DNA of 64,000 nucleotides, taken from the NCBI RefSeq assembly GCF_001425005.1, contig NZ_LMDB01000009.1, forward strand, positions 1 through 64,000, in the 5' to 3' direction. Both the position numbers and the translations under genes were made by a program. The stretch comes from Duganella sp. Root336D2 (GTDB lineage Bacteria > Pseudomonadota > Gammaproteobacteria > Burkholderiales > Burkholderiaceae_D). Shown here piece by piece: positions 1 through 7,823 of the stretch (the stretch's first letter is position 1; each line of letters begins with the position of its first letter). Under the pieces are notes generated by a model. The model was not told the DNA's origin. It did no database searches and was given only the letters and a program-made list of their open reading frames with translations.

Positions 1-57
1 ATAAATTCTCCGGCGTTTAAACTCCGCTTCCCAGCGGTGTTGGGAACATCATCGGTT

Positions 58-90
58 AAAGCAGCGTGGCGCTCAAGACGGCGCTGCTTT
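58..90. repeat. 9-bp inverted repeat at the edge of the transposase remnant
   Basis: AAAGCAGCG at 58-66 pairs perfectly with CGCTGCTTT at 82-90 around a 15-nt loop. It resembles a terminator stem but lacks a long T run. It sits exactly where the recognisable transposase reading frame begins, so it may mark the breakpoint that truncated the element. Function is not shown by the sequence. Confidence 0.35.
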
Positions 91-310
91 GACGCTTACC
101 TTTATCCAGCCAGGACAGCCGCAACAGAACGCCTATATTGAGCGCTATAACCGCACCGTGCGCTATGACTGGCTTGCACAGCACCTGTTTGAATCGTTGG
201 ACGAGATCCAAGACTTTGCTACTGGCTGGCTCTGGACTTACAATCACGAGCGGCCCAACATGGGCCTGGGCGGCATCACACCAAAACAGAAGCTCGCTCT
301 CGCTGCCTAA
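89..310 (+). mobile_element. IS3-family transposase C-terminal remnant
   Basis: The last 73 codons encode the C-terminal part of an IS3-type orfB DDE transposase. The hallmark stretch PGQPQQNAYIERYNRTVR contains the third catalytic acidic residue (Glu in YIERYN), and the usual ending HERPNMGLGGITPKQKL follows. The frame stays open upstream, but those codons do not resemble the conserved DDE core, and no first or second catalytic Asp is seen before the window edge. The element is therefore truncated and probably inactive. It abuts a broken RHS core fragment on the opposite strand, so an insertion or recombination event probably shortened the RHS array here. Confidence 0.75.
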
Positions 311-350
311 CCCCTACTTCTGGCGTGCATCAAAAATGGGGGGATTACCG

Positions 351-430
351 ATCACTCTGGACATACCGCCCCGTCTGCGGATCGTAGTCCCGATAGTAGT
401 TGTAGTGCAGACTGCTCTCGACCCGCGTCA
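351..430 (-). pseudogene. RHS core-motif remnant
   Basis: Read on the minus strand this stretch translates to SLHYNYYRDYDPQTGRYVQSD, the signature end of an RHS-repeat-associated core domain, and then meets a stop. Nothing upstream in this frame continues the RHS fold. It is therefore a displaced scar of an RHS gene, broken just before the usual PIGL continuation and about 40 bp from the transposase remnant. It is the third RHS core ending in the first 3 kb, after those near 1440 and 2830. Confidence 0.7.
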
Positions 431-437
431 GCCATTA

Positions 438-899
438 CTATCGACTTTGAACGCCAGAAGGCGGCAGTTTTTCCGTTTGGTTGAGTCGGCGTTCTCGAGT
501 CGCACGAATTGCTTCTTTAGCACGCGTTGCTTCGCGTGGATTAATCTTTTCGATCTCGATAAGAATTTGGTCGACCTCAGCCATAACGTCGCGGTCGTCG
601 CTATCCATTAACAAACCAATTAATTCCAACTTTGCATTGACGTCCACGCATTGGCGACCGAGGCGATACCAGTAGATTGCCTCATCCGTTCGAAAACTAA
701 TGTTGAGATGGAATCTGGCTAGCTTATTTGCAGCCTCACAGCTACCAGACCGAGCTGCACTTTGATATTTTTTTATTTCATCCTTGCGCAGAAGATACGC
801 AGCAGATGGACTCACTGCTCTCTTTTCGCTTTTTTCAATAATCTGAAAGACAAAAATTAAAAATAGGATGAATCCCAAAGCCAATAGTGACTTTTTCAT
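438..899 (-). CDS. Membrane-anchored Sel1-like small protein, candidate immunity protein
   Basis: A 153-residue protein that starts with two lysines and a strongly hydrophobic segment ([14 protein letters not shown], about residues 5-18). This is an uncleaved anchor or signal sequence with the rest probably periplasmic. Residues about 48-85 ([18 protein letters not shown], then [12 protein letters not shown]) resemble a Sel1/TPR-like helical repeat. The ATG overlaps the TGA of the upstream RHS tip fragment in an ATGA junction, so the two are translationally coupled. Immunity genes typically sit directly after RHS or other polymorphic-toxin C-termini. An immunity role is inferred from position, not from homology I can name. 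Confidence 0.6.
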   Translation of the reverse strand: MKKSLLALGFILFLIFVFQIIEKSEKRAVSPSAAYLLRKDEIKKYQSAARSGSCEAANKLARFHLNISFRTDEAIYWYRLGRQCVDVNAKLELIGLLMDSDDRDVMAEVDQILIEIEKINPREATRAKEAIRATRERRLNQTEKLPPSGVQSR

Positions 900-1504
900 C
901 TTTTGACACTCATCGGAGAAAATGATTTCCAGGGGCCAATAGTACCTGACGGAGGACCACTAGGATATGGACCAGATCCCCGCATTCCGTTTGCGTCGTA
1001 CCAGACGAAGTCCGTTGGTGCGGTGACGTCTACCCCTAGATAGTTTGCGAGCTGCTGTGCGAAGTTGGGCTTCCCATCAGGACGCGGTCTGCCGGTATTG
1101 CAAGATCCTAATATGATTGGTCGTCCTTTCCATCTCGGGTCTTTGCGAATGATCTCTGCGAGCTGCCATGGGTAGATGATCTTAACGCCATCTCGACGAT
1201 CTTCCATGTTAATGAAATTGCCGTGACCGCCAACAGCGTATGCCCAACTAGGATTCCACGCATCGGCGCCTGCTCGGGTCTGGCTGTCATGGGGATTGTC
1301 TGGATCGAAAAAATTTTGCTCCGCGAGCCCAAGCGGATCGATGCGAGATATTGGATCCCCGCTCACGTAACTAAAAGTATTTATTCCACCTTTGAGACCA
1401 ATAGGATCGCTTTCAACATATCGCCCCAGCGATGGATCGTAGTCGCGAGAATAGTTGTAGAGTGTTGGCCCTGACGCGAGTTCGTCGTAAGTTGGCGAAT
1501 TTCC
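896..1504 (-). pseudogene. Orphan RHS C-terminal tip with a clan CD protease-like effector domain
   Basis: The reading frame is open from an in-frame stop at about 1505-1507 to the stop at 896 (roughly 200 codons) without a convincing start. It begins in the RHS core ending ([19 protein letters not shown], then [19 protein letters not shown] and PLGL), then switches to a unique tip of about 140 residues. The tip contains GGHGN and, about 45 residues later, ILGSCNTG followed by [18 protein letters not shown] His-Gly then Ser-Cys-x-x-Gly order is the arrangement seen in clan CD cysteine peptidases (caspase, C80 and gingipain types), but no family is proved. Lacking the RHS shell, it is most likely an orphan module available for recombination with the full system upstream. 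It overlaps the putative immunity gene by 4 bp. Confidence 0.6.
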
Positions 1505-1858
1505 CTAAACGAATCAAAAGCTTGCGTAACGCGCGCGGGCGAATTTCCCCTTTATTCGAAAATTTTTTCCAGACACGATTTTGCAGCCGCACGGTAGCAC
1601 GCGTAAGAGGCAGGGAAATTCAATCTTCGGCGCTGGCTGCCAGATCGGCCAAGAGGCCGCTGGCGGTGACTGGCACCCCTGAACGGCATGGTCATCAAAT
1701 ACCAAACCGACCAAATGATGGGGAACTTGAATTGCTGACGCTGCGAATGGTTTTTCCATTAGCCGCTAAAAAGAAGCCGCCCCCATAACCCGCGCGTGAA
1801 GCAACGGCTTAGGAAGACGGATTTTTTATTAAGGAGGGAACACGGGCTTCGCTAGGTC
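1505..1858. other. Intergenic stretch without a recognisable gene
   Basis: About 350 bp separate the orphan RHS tip from the TPR gene. Short open frames exist on both strands but none has a plausible start with a ribosome binding site or a recognisable motif. The first part (about 1510-1620) is AT-rich. I see no tRNA, strong terminator or complete mobile element. It may be the decayed remainder of another RHS tip or immunity module. Confidence 0.4.
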
Positions 1859-2374
1859 CTAGATCCTTTTACCTTGCTGGATTAGAAGCATCAGCTCATC
1901 CCGCCACAATGCTTTCCCAGGTGTGGATGGCGTACTAATGAACTCTTTAAAGCCAGGGGAGAGCATTCCACAAGCCTGCAGCGCGTCATCAATTCGATTC
2001 ACGTTTAGTAGCGCGACGGCAAGATGAAAATATGCGCTCTCGTTGAAGTACTCGACTTTGAAATCAATCACCTGATAGAGATCCGCCAATGCGAGTTCAT
2101 ACGCACCACGTTCAATTTGCCATCTAGCTCTGCGGAAGTATGCAGTTGGTGAAGCAGGTCTGAGCACGATCAGTTTTCCCAAGTCGCGAAGAGCTTCTTC
2201 GAAACGACCAAGTGCATGTAAATTGCAGCTACGCTCACTGTAGGCAGCGTAGCAATCAGCTTCCTGTGCAATTACGTCGCAGCATATATCAATGGCTTCT
2301 TGAAACCGCTCTTCCTTAGAAAGCTGGTCAGCTTTTTTCAATGCTACATCCACATTTATCTTTTCATCACCCAT
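1859..2374 (-). CDS. TPR protein, candidate immunity partner of the RHS tip
   Basis: A 171-residue soluble protein starting at ATG 2374, preceded by GGAAAGGATCATT as the likely ribosome binding site. Helical TPR-like repeats are visible: ADCYAAYSERSCNLHALGRF, then RPASPTAYFRRARWQIERGA and ESAYFHLAVALLNVNR. There is no signal peptide, so it should be cytoplasmic. It begins 16 bp after the stop of the RHS tip gene on the same strand, the usual position of an immunity gene. TPR/Sel1 folds do occur among immunity proteins, but the fold alone does not show the role. No catalytic motif is present. Confidence 0.6.
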   Translation of the reverse strand: MGDEKINVDVALKKADQLSKEERFQEAIDICCDVIAQEADCYAAYSERSCNLHALGRFEEALRDLGKLIVLRPASPTAYFRRARWQIERGAYELALADLYQVIDFKVEYFNESAYFHLAVALLNVNRIDDALQACGMLSPGFKEFISTPSTPGKALWRDELMLLIQQGKRI

Positions 2375-2390
2375 GAGAATGATCCTTTCC

Positions 2391-3422
2391 TTATTCGATG
2401 GGATTTCCGCCGCAGTCCTCTGTAACCTGCCCGGCGACACACTGATTCCAATTCATTCCACCGGCCCCTTTTCCATTCTTATCAGGGAGATAGCCGCTGT
2501 CGTACAAGCGATCACAGAACTTCCTTGCATCATCCCATTGCTTCTTACATTCCTCCGGAGTCGGCTTCGCTGGCGAACAGATATCCTTCACTTTCTGAGC
2601 GAACCAATTCGTCGCCCTGGTAAGACGAAGTGCAAGATCGCGCTGCGCTTCGGCAGATGGATTGGGCAAACCGATAGGTGCTTTGGGAGCAGGAGATTCT
2701 CCTGGATAACCTTGTTGCAATCCAAGCGGATCAACGTATGAAAGCGAATTACCTTTGACATAGCCATATGTATTGATTCCGCCTCGCAGCCCAATCGGAT
2801 CACTTTGCAGATACCGGCCGATTTGCGGGTCGTAATCCCGGAAGTAGTTGTAGTGCAGATTGCTCTCGCGGTCAAACTGCTGCCCAGGGAAGCGCTGATT
2901 GAACGTGAAAACGGGCTGCCCCGCCGGTTGTTCATTGGCCGCATCCTTGCCGAATGGATCGCTGTCCCATTGCCACACCAGGTTACCACCGCCATTGGTG
3001 ATCGCACGCGGGGTGTTGAGCTGGTCGGTGTGGATGAAATATGCGGTCGCCGTGCCTGGCGGGGTAGCAACGGTGACGGCCAGCGGCGCCGATTGCAGAA
3101 TTGGGTTCGCGGGATCGGTCGTGGCGACCTTGGCGATGATCTGATATGTACCCGCTGCCAAGTTATCCAGCGTCAGCGTGAAGGGCGCCTGCACGCTCGC
3201 GCCGAGCGATGTGCTGCCGTTGAAGTATTCCACTTGCGTGGCCATCACGGGGTTACCGTCCGACGTCGCGGTGACGGCGAGTGTGACGGTCGCTGGCACT
3301 GTTGGATTGCTTGGGGTGGCCGTGACGTTGACCGTGGGGGCAGCAGCTGCCAGTTGGCAGCAGGCCAGCAGCAGCGCCGTCCATGCTGCGGTGAAGAGTT
3401 TCTTGAACACGTGATTCTCCAT
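2391..3422 (-). CDS. RHS tip protein with its own signal peptide and Ig-like domain
   Basis: A 343-residue protein. Residues 1-28 form a signal peptide ending LLACCQLAAAA. About residues 29-120 look like a bacterial Ig-like domain (VNVTATPSNPTVPATVTLAV...). Next comes the RHS core (YFIHTDQLNTPRAITN, then LHYNYFRDYDPQIGRYLQSD and IGLRGGINTYGYV), and finally a variable tip of about 110 residues after VDPLGLQQ. The tip has several Cys and charged residues (CSPAKPTPEECKKQWDDARK, CDRLYDSGYLPDKNGKG) and no fold I recognise. It is the third of three consecutive RHS genes and starts 3 bp after the second. An effector or adhesin role for the tip is inferred from RHS architecture. Confidence 0.75.
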   Translation of the reverse strand: MENHVFKKLFTAAWTALLLACCQLAAAAPTVNVTATPSNPTVPATVTLAVTATSDGNPVMATQVEYFNGSTSLGASVQAPFTLTLDNLAAGTYQIIAKVATTDPANPILQSAPLAVTVATPPGTATAYFIHTDQLNTPRAITNGGGNLVWQWDSDPFGKDAANEQPAGQPVFTFNQRFPGQQFDRESNLHYNYFRDYDPQIGRYLQSDPIGLRGGINTYGYVKGNSLSYVDPLGLQQGYPGESPAPKAPIGLPNPSAEAQRDLALRLTRATNWFAQKVKDICSPAKPTPEECKKQWDDARKFCDRLYDSGYLPDKNGKGAGGMNWNQCVAGQVTEDCGGNPIE

Positions 3423-3425
3423 GTC

Positions 3426-4811
3426 TTATTTCAGTACCGCGACCGGCATGTCGTCCAGGTAGACGTATTCGGTCAGCGCGCCATCGGTGCTCTCGGCGAT
3501 CAGCTTGCCGCTGCCTTCGTAGTGGTAGACGGTGGCCGATGTCGGCGTGGTCTTTTGCACGCGCTGGCCGAGGGCGTTGATCTTGTAGCTCACCAGGCCG
3601 ATGGCGGTGTTGGCCGACACCATGCGCCCACGCGCGTCGTAGTTGAAGGTGGCGCTGCCGTTGCCGGTGATGCTGCCGTTGGCGTCGGTGGCGATGCTGG
3701 CGTTCTGGCTGCCGGTGAGCTGCGCCAGGCGGTTGCTGGTGCTGCCGTAGGTGTAGGCGGTGGATGCGGCGCCGTTCACGTATTGCGTGCGGTTGCCAAC
3801 GGCGTCGTAGCTGTAACCAAGACTGCGCTGGGCGCGTTGCTCGCTGGTGAGGCGGTCGAGTTCATCGTAGCCGTAGCTGCGGTTGTTGGCGGCGTTGCCG
3901 CCATCGGTCACGCCGGTGATGCGGCTCGCTGCATCATAGGCGACGGTTTGCACCTGGCCATTGAGGGTGTAGCCCGTCATGCGGCCATTGATGTCATAGC
4001 TGCGCGAGTAGGTCTGGCCGTTGCCGAACACCAGCGATTGCAGCGGGCCAAAAGGCTGGTAGGTTACCTGGCTGGCCAACAGCTGTGCCACGCCGTCCTT
4101 GGTGCTGCGGATTTCCTTGATGCGGCCCATGTCGTCGCGCACGTAGTCGACGCTGCGGCCGCTCGGGTAAGTGAGGCCGGCGGGGCGGCCGTACTGGTCG
4201 TAGCGGTAGGTGGTGGTGTAGGCTTGGCCGCCAGTGGTGCGCACTTCGCTGACTACCCTTCCATGCTCGTCGTAACCGTATTGGATGCTGCCGCTGGCAT
4301 CGGTCACCTGGCTCAGGCGGCCGATTGCGTTTGCACCCTGGTCGTAGATGTAGGTGACGCTGGTGCCATCGCTGAAGGCGGCGGAGGTGACGCGGTTCAG
4401 CACATCGTACTGGTAGGTTGTGGTCTGGTTCTTGGCGTCGGTGCGCGTCTTGATGTTGCCGGCGTCGTCGTAGGTGTTGACGGTGTTGCCGGTATCGGGG
4501 CTGCTGGTCTGGACCAGGTTGCCCAGGCCATCAATGGTGTAGGTCGTGGCCAAATTACGGGCGTCCGTCACCTTGACCAGGCGGTCAAGCCCGTCGTAAC
4601 CGTATGCGGTGACGCCCGAGCGAGGATCGGTCGTCACGGTGCGGCGGCCAAACACATCGTAGTCATTCGTCGTGATGCGGTTCAGCGGATCGGTGACCTT
4701 GGTGAGCAAGCCGGCGGTGTTGTAGTCGTAGCTGGTCATCATGTTCTGGACTTGTGCGCTGGCGGCGCAGCACAGTGCAGCGCCGATGGCGAAAATGGTG
4801 GCGCGGATCAT
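3426..4811 (-). CDS. RHS/YD-repeat protein, middle segment with its own signal peptide
   Basis: 461 residues. A signal peptide (MIRATIFAIGAALCCAASA) is followed directly by a continuous array of YD repeats (YDYNTAGLLTKVTDPLNRIT, YDVFGRRTVTTDPRSG, and so on). It ends with LTEYVYLDDMPVAVLK, the sequence that in ordinary RHS proteins immediately precedes the HTDQLNTPR motif. Here that motif is in the next gene. The ATG overlaps the TGA of the preceding RHS gene as ATGA, so translation is coupled. YD repeats normally build a closed shell around the tip in one chain, so this gene looks like a cut-out segment of such a shell. Confidence 0.8.
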   Translation of the reverse strand: MIRATIFAIGAALCCAASAQVQNMMTSYDYNTAGLLTKVTDPLNRITTNDYDVFGRRTVTTDPRSGVTAYGYDGLDRLVKVTDARNLATTYTIDGLGNLVQTSSPDTGNTVNTYDDAGNIKTRTDAKNQTTTYQYDVLNRVTSAAFSDGTSVTYIYDQGANAIGRLSQVTDASGSIQYGYDEHGRVVSEVRTTGGQAYTTTYRYDQYGRPAGLTYPSGRSVDYVRDDMGRIKEIRSTKDGVAQLLASQVTYQPFGPLQSLVFGNGQTYSRSYDINGRMTGYTLNGQVQTVAYDAASRITGVTDGGNAANNRSYGYDELDRLTSEQRAQRSLGYSYDAVGNRTQYVNGAASTAYTYGSTSNRLAQLTGSQNASIATDANGSITGNGSATFNYDARGRMVSANTAIGLVSYKINALGQRVQKTTPTSATVYHYEGSGKLIAESTDGALTEYVYLDDMPVAVLK

Positions 4812-7243
4812 TGCACTGCTCCGGTAACTTGTTTCAGGCGGCTGAACGTATCGAACACGCGGCTGATCCTGCGGGTCAGCTGGCCGCCCGCGTCTTTGCT
4901 GTCTTCGCCAACCCGGTTGCCGGAAAGGTCGAGAGTGTAGGTGATTTTGTTGCCCAGGCTGTCGGCGATAGCGGTCAGACGGTGTGCATCGTCGTAACTG
5001 TAGGTCGTGGTGGTACCGTCCGGCGTGGTAACGGTTTTCAGGTTACCCACCGCGTCATGGGTGTAGCTGGTGATCTCGCTGCCACTCGATACCGAGTCGA
5101 GCCAGCCACGCGGGCCGTAGGCGAAGCTGGTCACCATGCCGTTTGGATCGGTGATCTGGCCAACCCGTCCGTTCACGTCGTAATTGCCGTAGCGGGTGAC
5201 GTGGCCGGCTGCGTTGGTTACCGTTTCCAGGTTGCCCTGGTTGTCGTAGGCGAGCGTGATGTCGACGCCTGGCCCTTTCTTGGTGAGGAGTTGGCCTGCA
5301 TCGTTATACGTGAAGTTCCAGGTTTTGCTCGTGCCGCTTGGCGTGGCAGAGAAGCCGCTGGCGCCGCTGGCATCTGTCGTGGCCTGCACCGATTCCGACA
5401 ACAGGTTGCCGTTGGCGTCGTAGGTGTAACTGGTGATGCGCAGCGGCTCTGCGACTTTCGTGCGTAGGCGCATGGTCGGGTGCCACTCGGTGCTGATGGT
5501 GCGGGCCAGCGGGGTGCCGTAGCCTTCAACGCGGCTGGTTTCCATGTTGCGGGTCAGGTCGTAGCTGAAGACCTTCTTGTTCCCTTGCCAGTCCTTGGTG
5601 CTCGTCGCATTGTTGTTGGCGTCGAAGGTACGCTCGCGCAGGCCGTCGCAGCCTTCGCATGGCTGGTCGATGGCGTCGCTCAAAGCTACGCCAAGCGCGA
5701 TCCTGTAGTGGTAGTTGCGGGTGACTGTTTGCGGCACCGCGGCGGTGCCAACATAGGAGGTCACCGTAGTGGTACTGGTGCCGTCCGGGGCATGCCCGGT
5801 GTATGAGAGGCTCACCTTTTCTACACCGCCCGCGTGCTCGGACGATGTCGCCTGGTTGTAGCAATTCCAGTTCCAGGTCGCGTAGCGCGCACCATTTTCA
5901 TCCGTGATGCCCGTCAGGGCGTTGGGCAGGTGGCGGGAGTTCGGGCCGAAGCTGACTGCATTGTTGCAGGGGGTTCCGCCGTTGATCAGGTTCCACTCGT
6001 TATAGTGATATTTTCTCTTCTGGCTCCCCGGGTATGTGACCGCTGTCAAATTCCCTGCCCGGCACATTTCGGGGTTTTTGTTATTGGTAGGACAGTCGCC
6101 CGTGACACCGTCATATTCGTACAAATATGCCTGGCCAGCAGCGTCGATGGCCTTGGCGACACGTTGTTTTTCGTCGTATTCGAATTGCATCTGGCGTCCC
6201 CAGTTGTCGGTGACGCAGACGGGCAGTCCTGCAGCAATTTCCGGCCCGGCTTGCACGTTTGAGCAGGCAGGTGCATCTTCGGGTGAACGCGACACCGACG
6301 TGTCATTGCTGGCGCCGGTGCTATAGGTGTAGCGCTGCCAAGCGCCGGTGGCAGACGCGATGGACAGCAAGCGGCCATTGGCGTCGTACTTCTCGACATC
6401 CTGGCTCGCTGTCGTGTAATTCCAGCTGGTTGGCGTAACACCGTCCGCGGCGTACTGGGCGCTCAGACGCTCGTTGACATCGTCGTCACTAATCCATTGG
6501 CTGCCAGATCGGTTGAAAATATGGAGCTTTCCATCGGGGCGGGTCACCACGGCCGACTGTCCACTTCCGTCGGGATGCGGGAAGGTGCAGAAAGTGATGC
6601 CTTCGGACCGGGTGTAACACGCCATCGGCTTTGTGCTGTTACGCAGCCAGACTTTGCGGTCGAGTGCAGAAGTCCAGTGGCTGCCGAACACACCTTTGGC
6701 GTGCACGTCACCGGAGAATTGCCCACCGTTGTATGTACGGATCAGTTCGAGCTTGAACCCGGGGTTTGCAGGAACAAAGTCTGCTTCGATCTGCACCTTA
6801 TTACCGGTACCCGGCGCGATCGGGTTCCCGCACATTGGACACGTCGGACCGTTCCCTTTGGGAGCGGACGGCACAGGCTCGCCAACCGGCGCAATATACT
6901 CACATGCGTACTTTTCCGGCGCATAGATGTACCGTCCATCGGTGCCGCAGGCGGCCGCCGCGAAATAGACATCCATAGGACTCGCCGGGGTCGTGAATCT
7001 GTGATAATAACCAGAGCCATAGTGGGTATGAAGCGGGGGTGGCGTGGAACCACAGATGCGCACCGGGTCCTGACCAAGTTCCGACGCAAGGCTGTTACAC
7101 GCGGCAAAGAGTGCCTCACTCGTCCCGTAATCTCCGACCCACATGACTGTGTTACCGTCGGGAGTGACGGGAACATAGTCAGCATAGGCATTCGCACTTA
7201 GCAATAGGCTAGCGAGCGATGCAATTATCCACTTCGCAATCAT
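4808..7243 (-). CDS. RHS/YD-repeat protein, N-terminal segment with DUF6531-like domain
   Basis: 811 residues from ATG 7243, the start that leaves an intact signal peptide (MIAKWIIASLASLLLSANAYA). The N-terminal 150 residues are unusual and Cys-containing. A Cys pair (CPMCGNPIAPGTGNK) then introduces a DUF6531-like region (DFVPANPGFKLELIRTYNGG), typical of the start of RHS shells. YD repeats fill the remainder up to FDTFSRLKQVTGAVQ. I see no PAAR or VgrG sequence, so export is more likely via Sec than as a classical type VI effector. It is the first gene of a three-gene tandem. No strong ribosome binding site is visible. Confidence 0.8.
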   Translation of the reverse strand: MIAKWIIASLASLLLSANAYADYVPVTPDGNTVMWVGDYGTSEALFAACNSLASELGQDPVRICGSTPPPLHTHYGSGYYHRFTTPASPMDVYFAAAACGTDGRYIYAPEKYACEYIAPVGEPVPSAPKGNGPTCPMCGNPIAPGTGNKVQIEADFVPANPGFKLELIRTYNGGQFSGDVHAKGVFGSHWTSALDRKVWLRNSTKPMACYTRSEGITFCTFPHPDGSGQSAVVTRPDGKLHIFNRSGSQWISDDDVNERLSAQYAADGVTPTSWNYTTASQDVEKYDANGRLLSIASATGAWQRYTYSTGASNDTSVSRSPEDAPACSNVQAGPEIAAGLPVCVTDNWGRQMQFEYDEKQRVAKAIDAAGQAYLYEYDGVTGDCPTNNKNPEMCRAGNLTAVTYPGSQKRKYHYNEWNLINGGTPCNNAVSFGPNSRHLPNALTGITDENGARYATWNWNCYNQATSSEHAGGVEKVSLSYTGHAPDGTSTTTVTSYVGTAAVPQTVTRNYHYRIALGVALSDAIDQPCEGCDGLRERTFDANNNATSTKDWQGNKKVFSYDLTRNMETSRVEGYGTPLARTISTEWHPTMRLRTKVAEPLRITSYTYDANGNLLSESVQATTDASGASGFSATPSGTSKTWNFTYNDAGQLLTKKGPGVDITLAYDNQGNLETVTNAAGHVTRYGNYDVNGRVGQITDPNGMVTSFAYGPRGWLDSVSSGSEITSYTHDAVGNLKTVTTPDGTTTTYSYDDAHRLTAIADSLGNKITYTLDLSGNRVGEDSKDAGGQLTRRISRVFDTFSRLKQVTGAVQ

Positions 7244-7571
7244 GATTATTGTCTTAAGGAAATAAATTCCCGGAAGAATATCATGTACATTAGTGAATAA
7301 TTCTCTCGGATTATCACATATGCTGTGGCGGTCATTACTGCATTTTTGCACTCGCGGCGCCAAACCCGCGTTCAGAGGTTGCGGGGATCGAAGTCTACCC
7401 GAGTCGAACGACTATGCAGGCCGTCGCCACATTACGCAACCATCACCGCCATCCAGGCGCTTTGCGGTACATCAAAAATATACGACGGCTCAGGTTGACA
7501 TACCCTGAGATGATGGACGGTCCTGAACATATCGCACCAGGAGAACTGCATAACTTGAATATTCGATGAGT

Positions 7572-7605
7572 AAAAAAAATCCCCGTCGCAGCGAGGATTT
7601 TCTTC
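7572..7605 (-). terminator. Putative Rho-independent terminator after the ABC-2 permease gene
   Basis: On the minus strand AAAATCCTCGCTGCGAC is followed by GGGGATTTTTTTTA. The arms AAAATCC and GGATTTT pair, and the downstream arm runs into a tract of eight T. It lies about 220 bp downstream of the permease stop codon, with no gene between them. Confidence 0.5.
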
Positions 7606-7665
7606 AGATTTGCCGCTTACTTTTCTCCAGCTCGTGCTGCATTAGATGTTCCTCGAATTCCTAAA

Positions 7666-7721
7666 GGTCAATGGACAGCTTCTGACCGAAACCACCCGGA
7701 GCGAAAGTAAATCCATTGACC
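7666..7721. repeat. 10-bp perfect inverted repeat
   Basis: GGTCAATGGA at 7666-7675 and TCCATTGACC at 7712-7721 are perfect reverse complements separated by 36 bp. The spacing suits the ends of a very small mobile or regulatory element, or a protein-binding site. The sequence shows no more than this. Confidence 0.4.
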
Positions 7722-7823
7722 GTGCCAGGTCAGCCAAAGCTTCCAACCTAAAACGCCCCCAGTATCCAACTCATTGGCCAGGCACGTTCCAATCATTAAG
7801 CTGCTGCTTCTGGCAGATCCGCT

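Larger units (their letters stand above)
7244..7823. other. Intergenic region upstream of the RHS operon
   Basis: About 580 bp without a credible gene. It contains the presumed RHS promoter region next to 7243, a hairpin near 7572-7605 that fits a terminator for the ABC-2 permease, and a 10-bp inverted repeat at 7666-7721. Base composition changes here from the AT-richer island to the GC-rich core, so this is a likely island boundary. I see no tRNA or direct repeat that would mark an attachment site. Confidence 0.5.

Noticed and set aside
2391..7243. Assigning the RHS proteins to a type VI secretion effector
   Set aside because: No PAAR, VgrG or adaptor sequence is present, and each of the three chains carries a Sec signal peptide.
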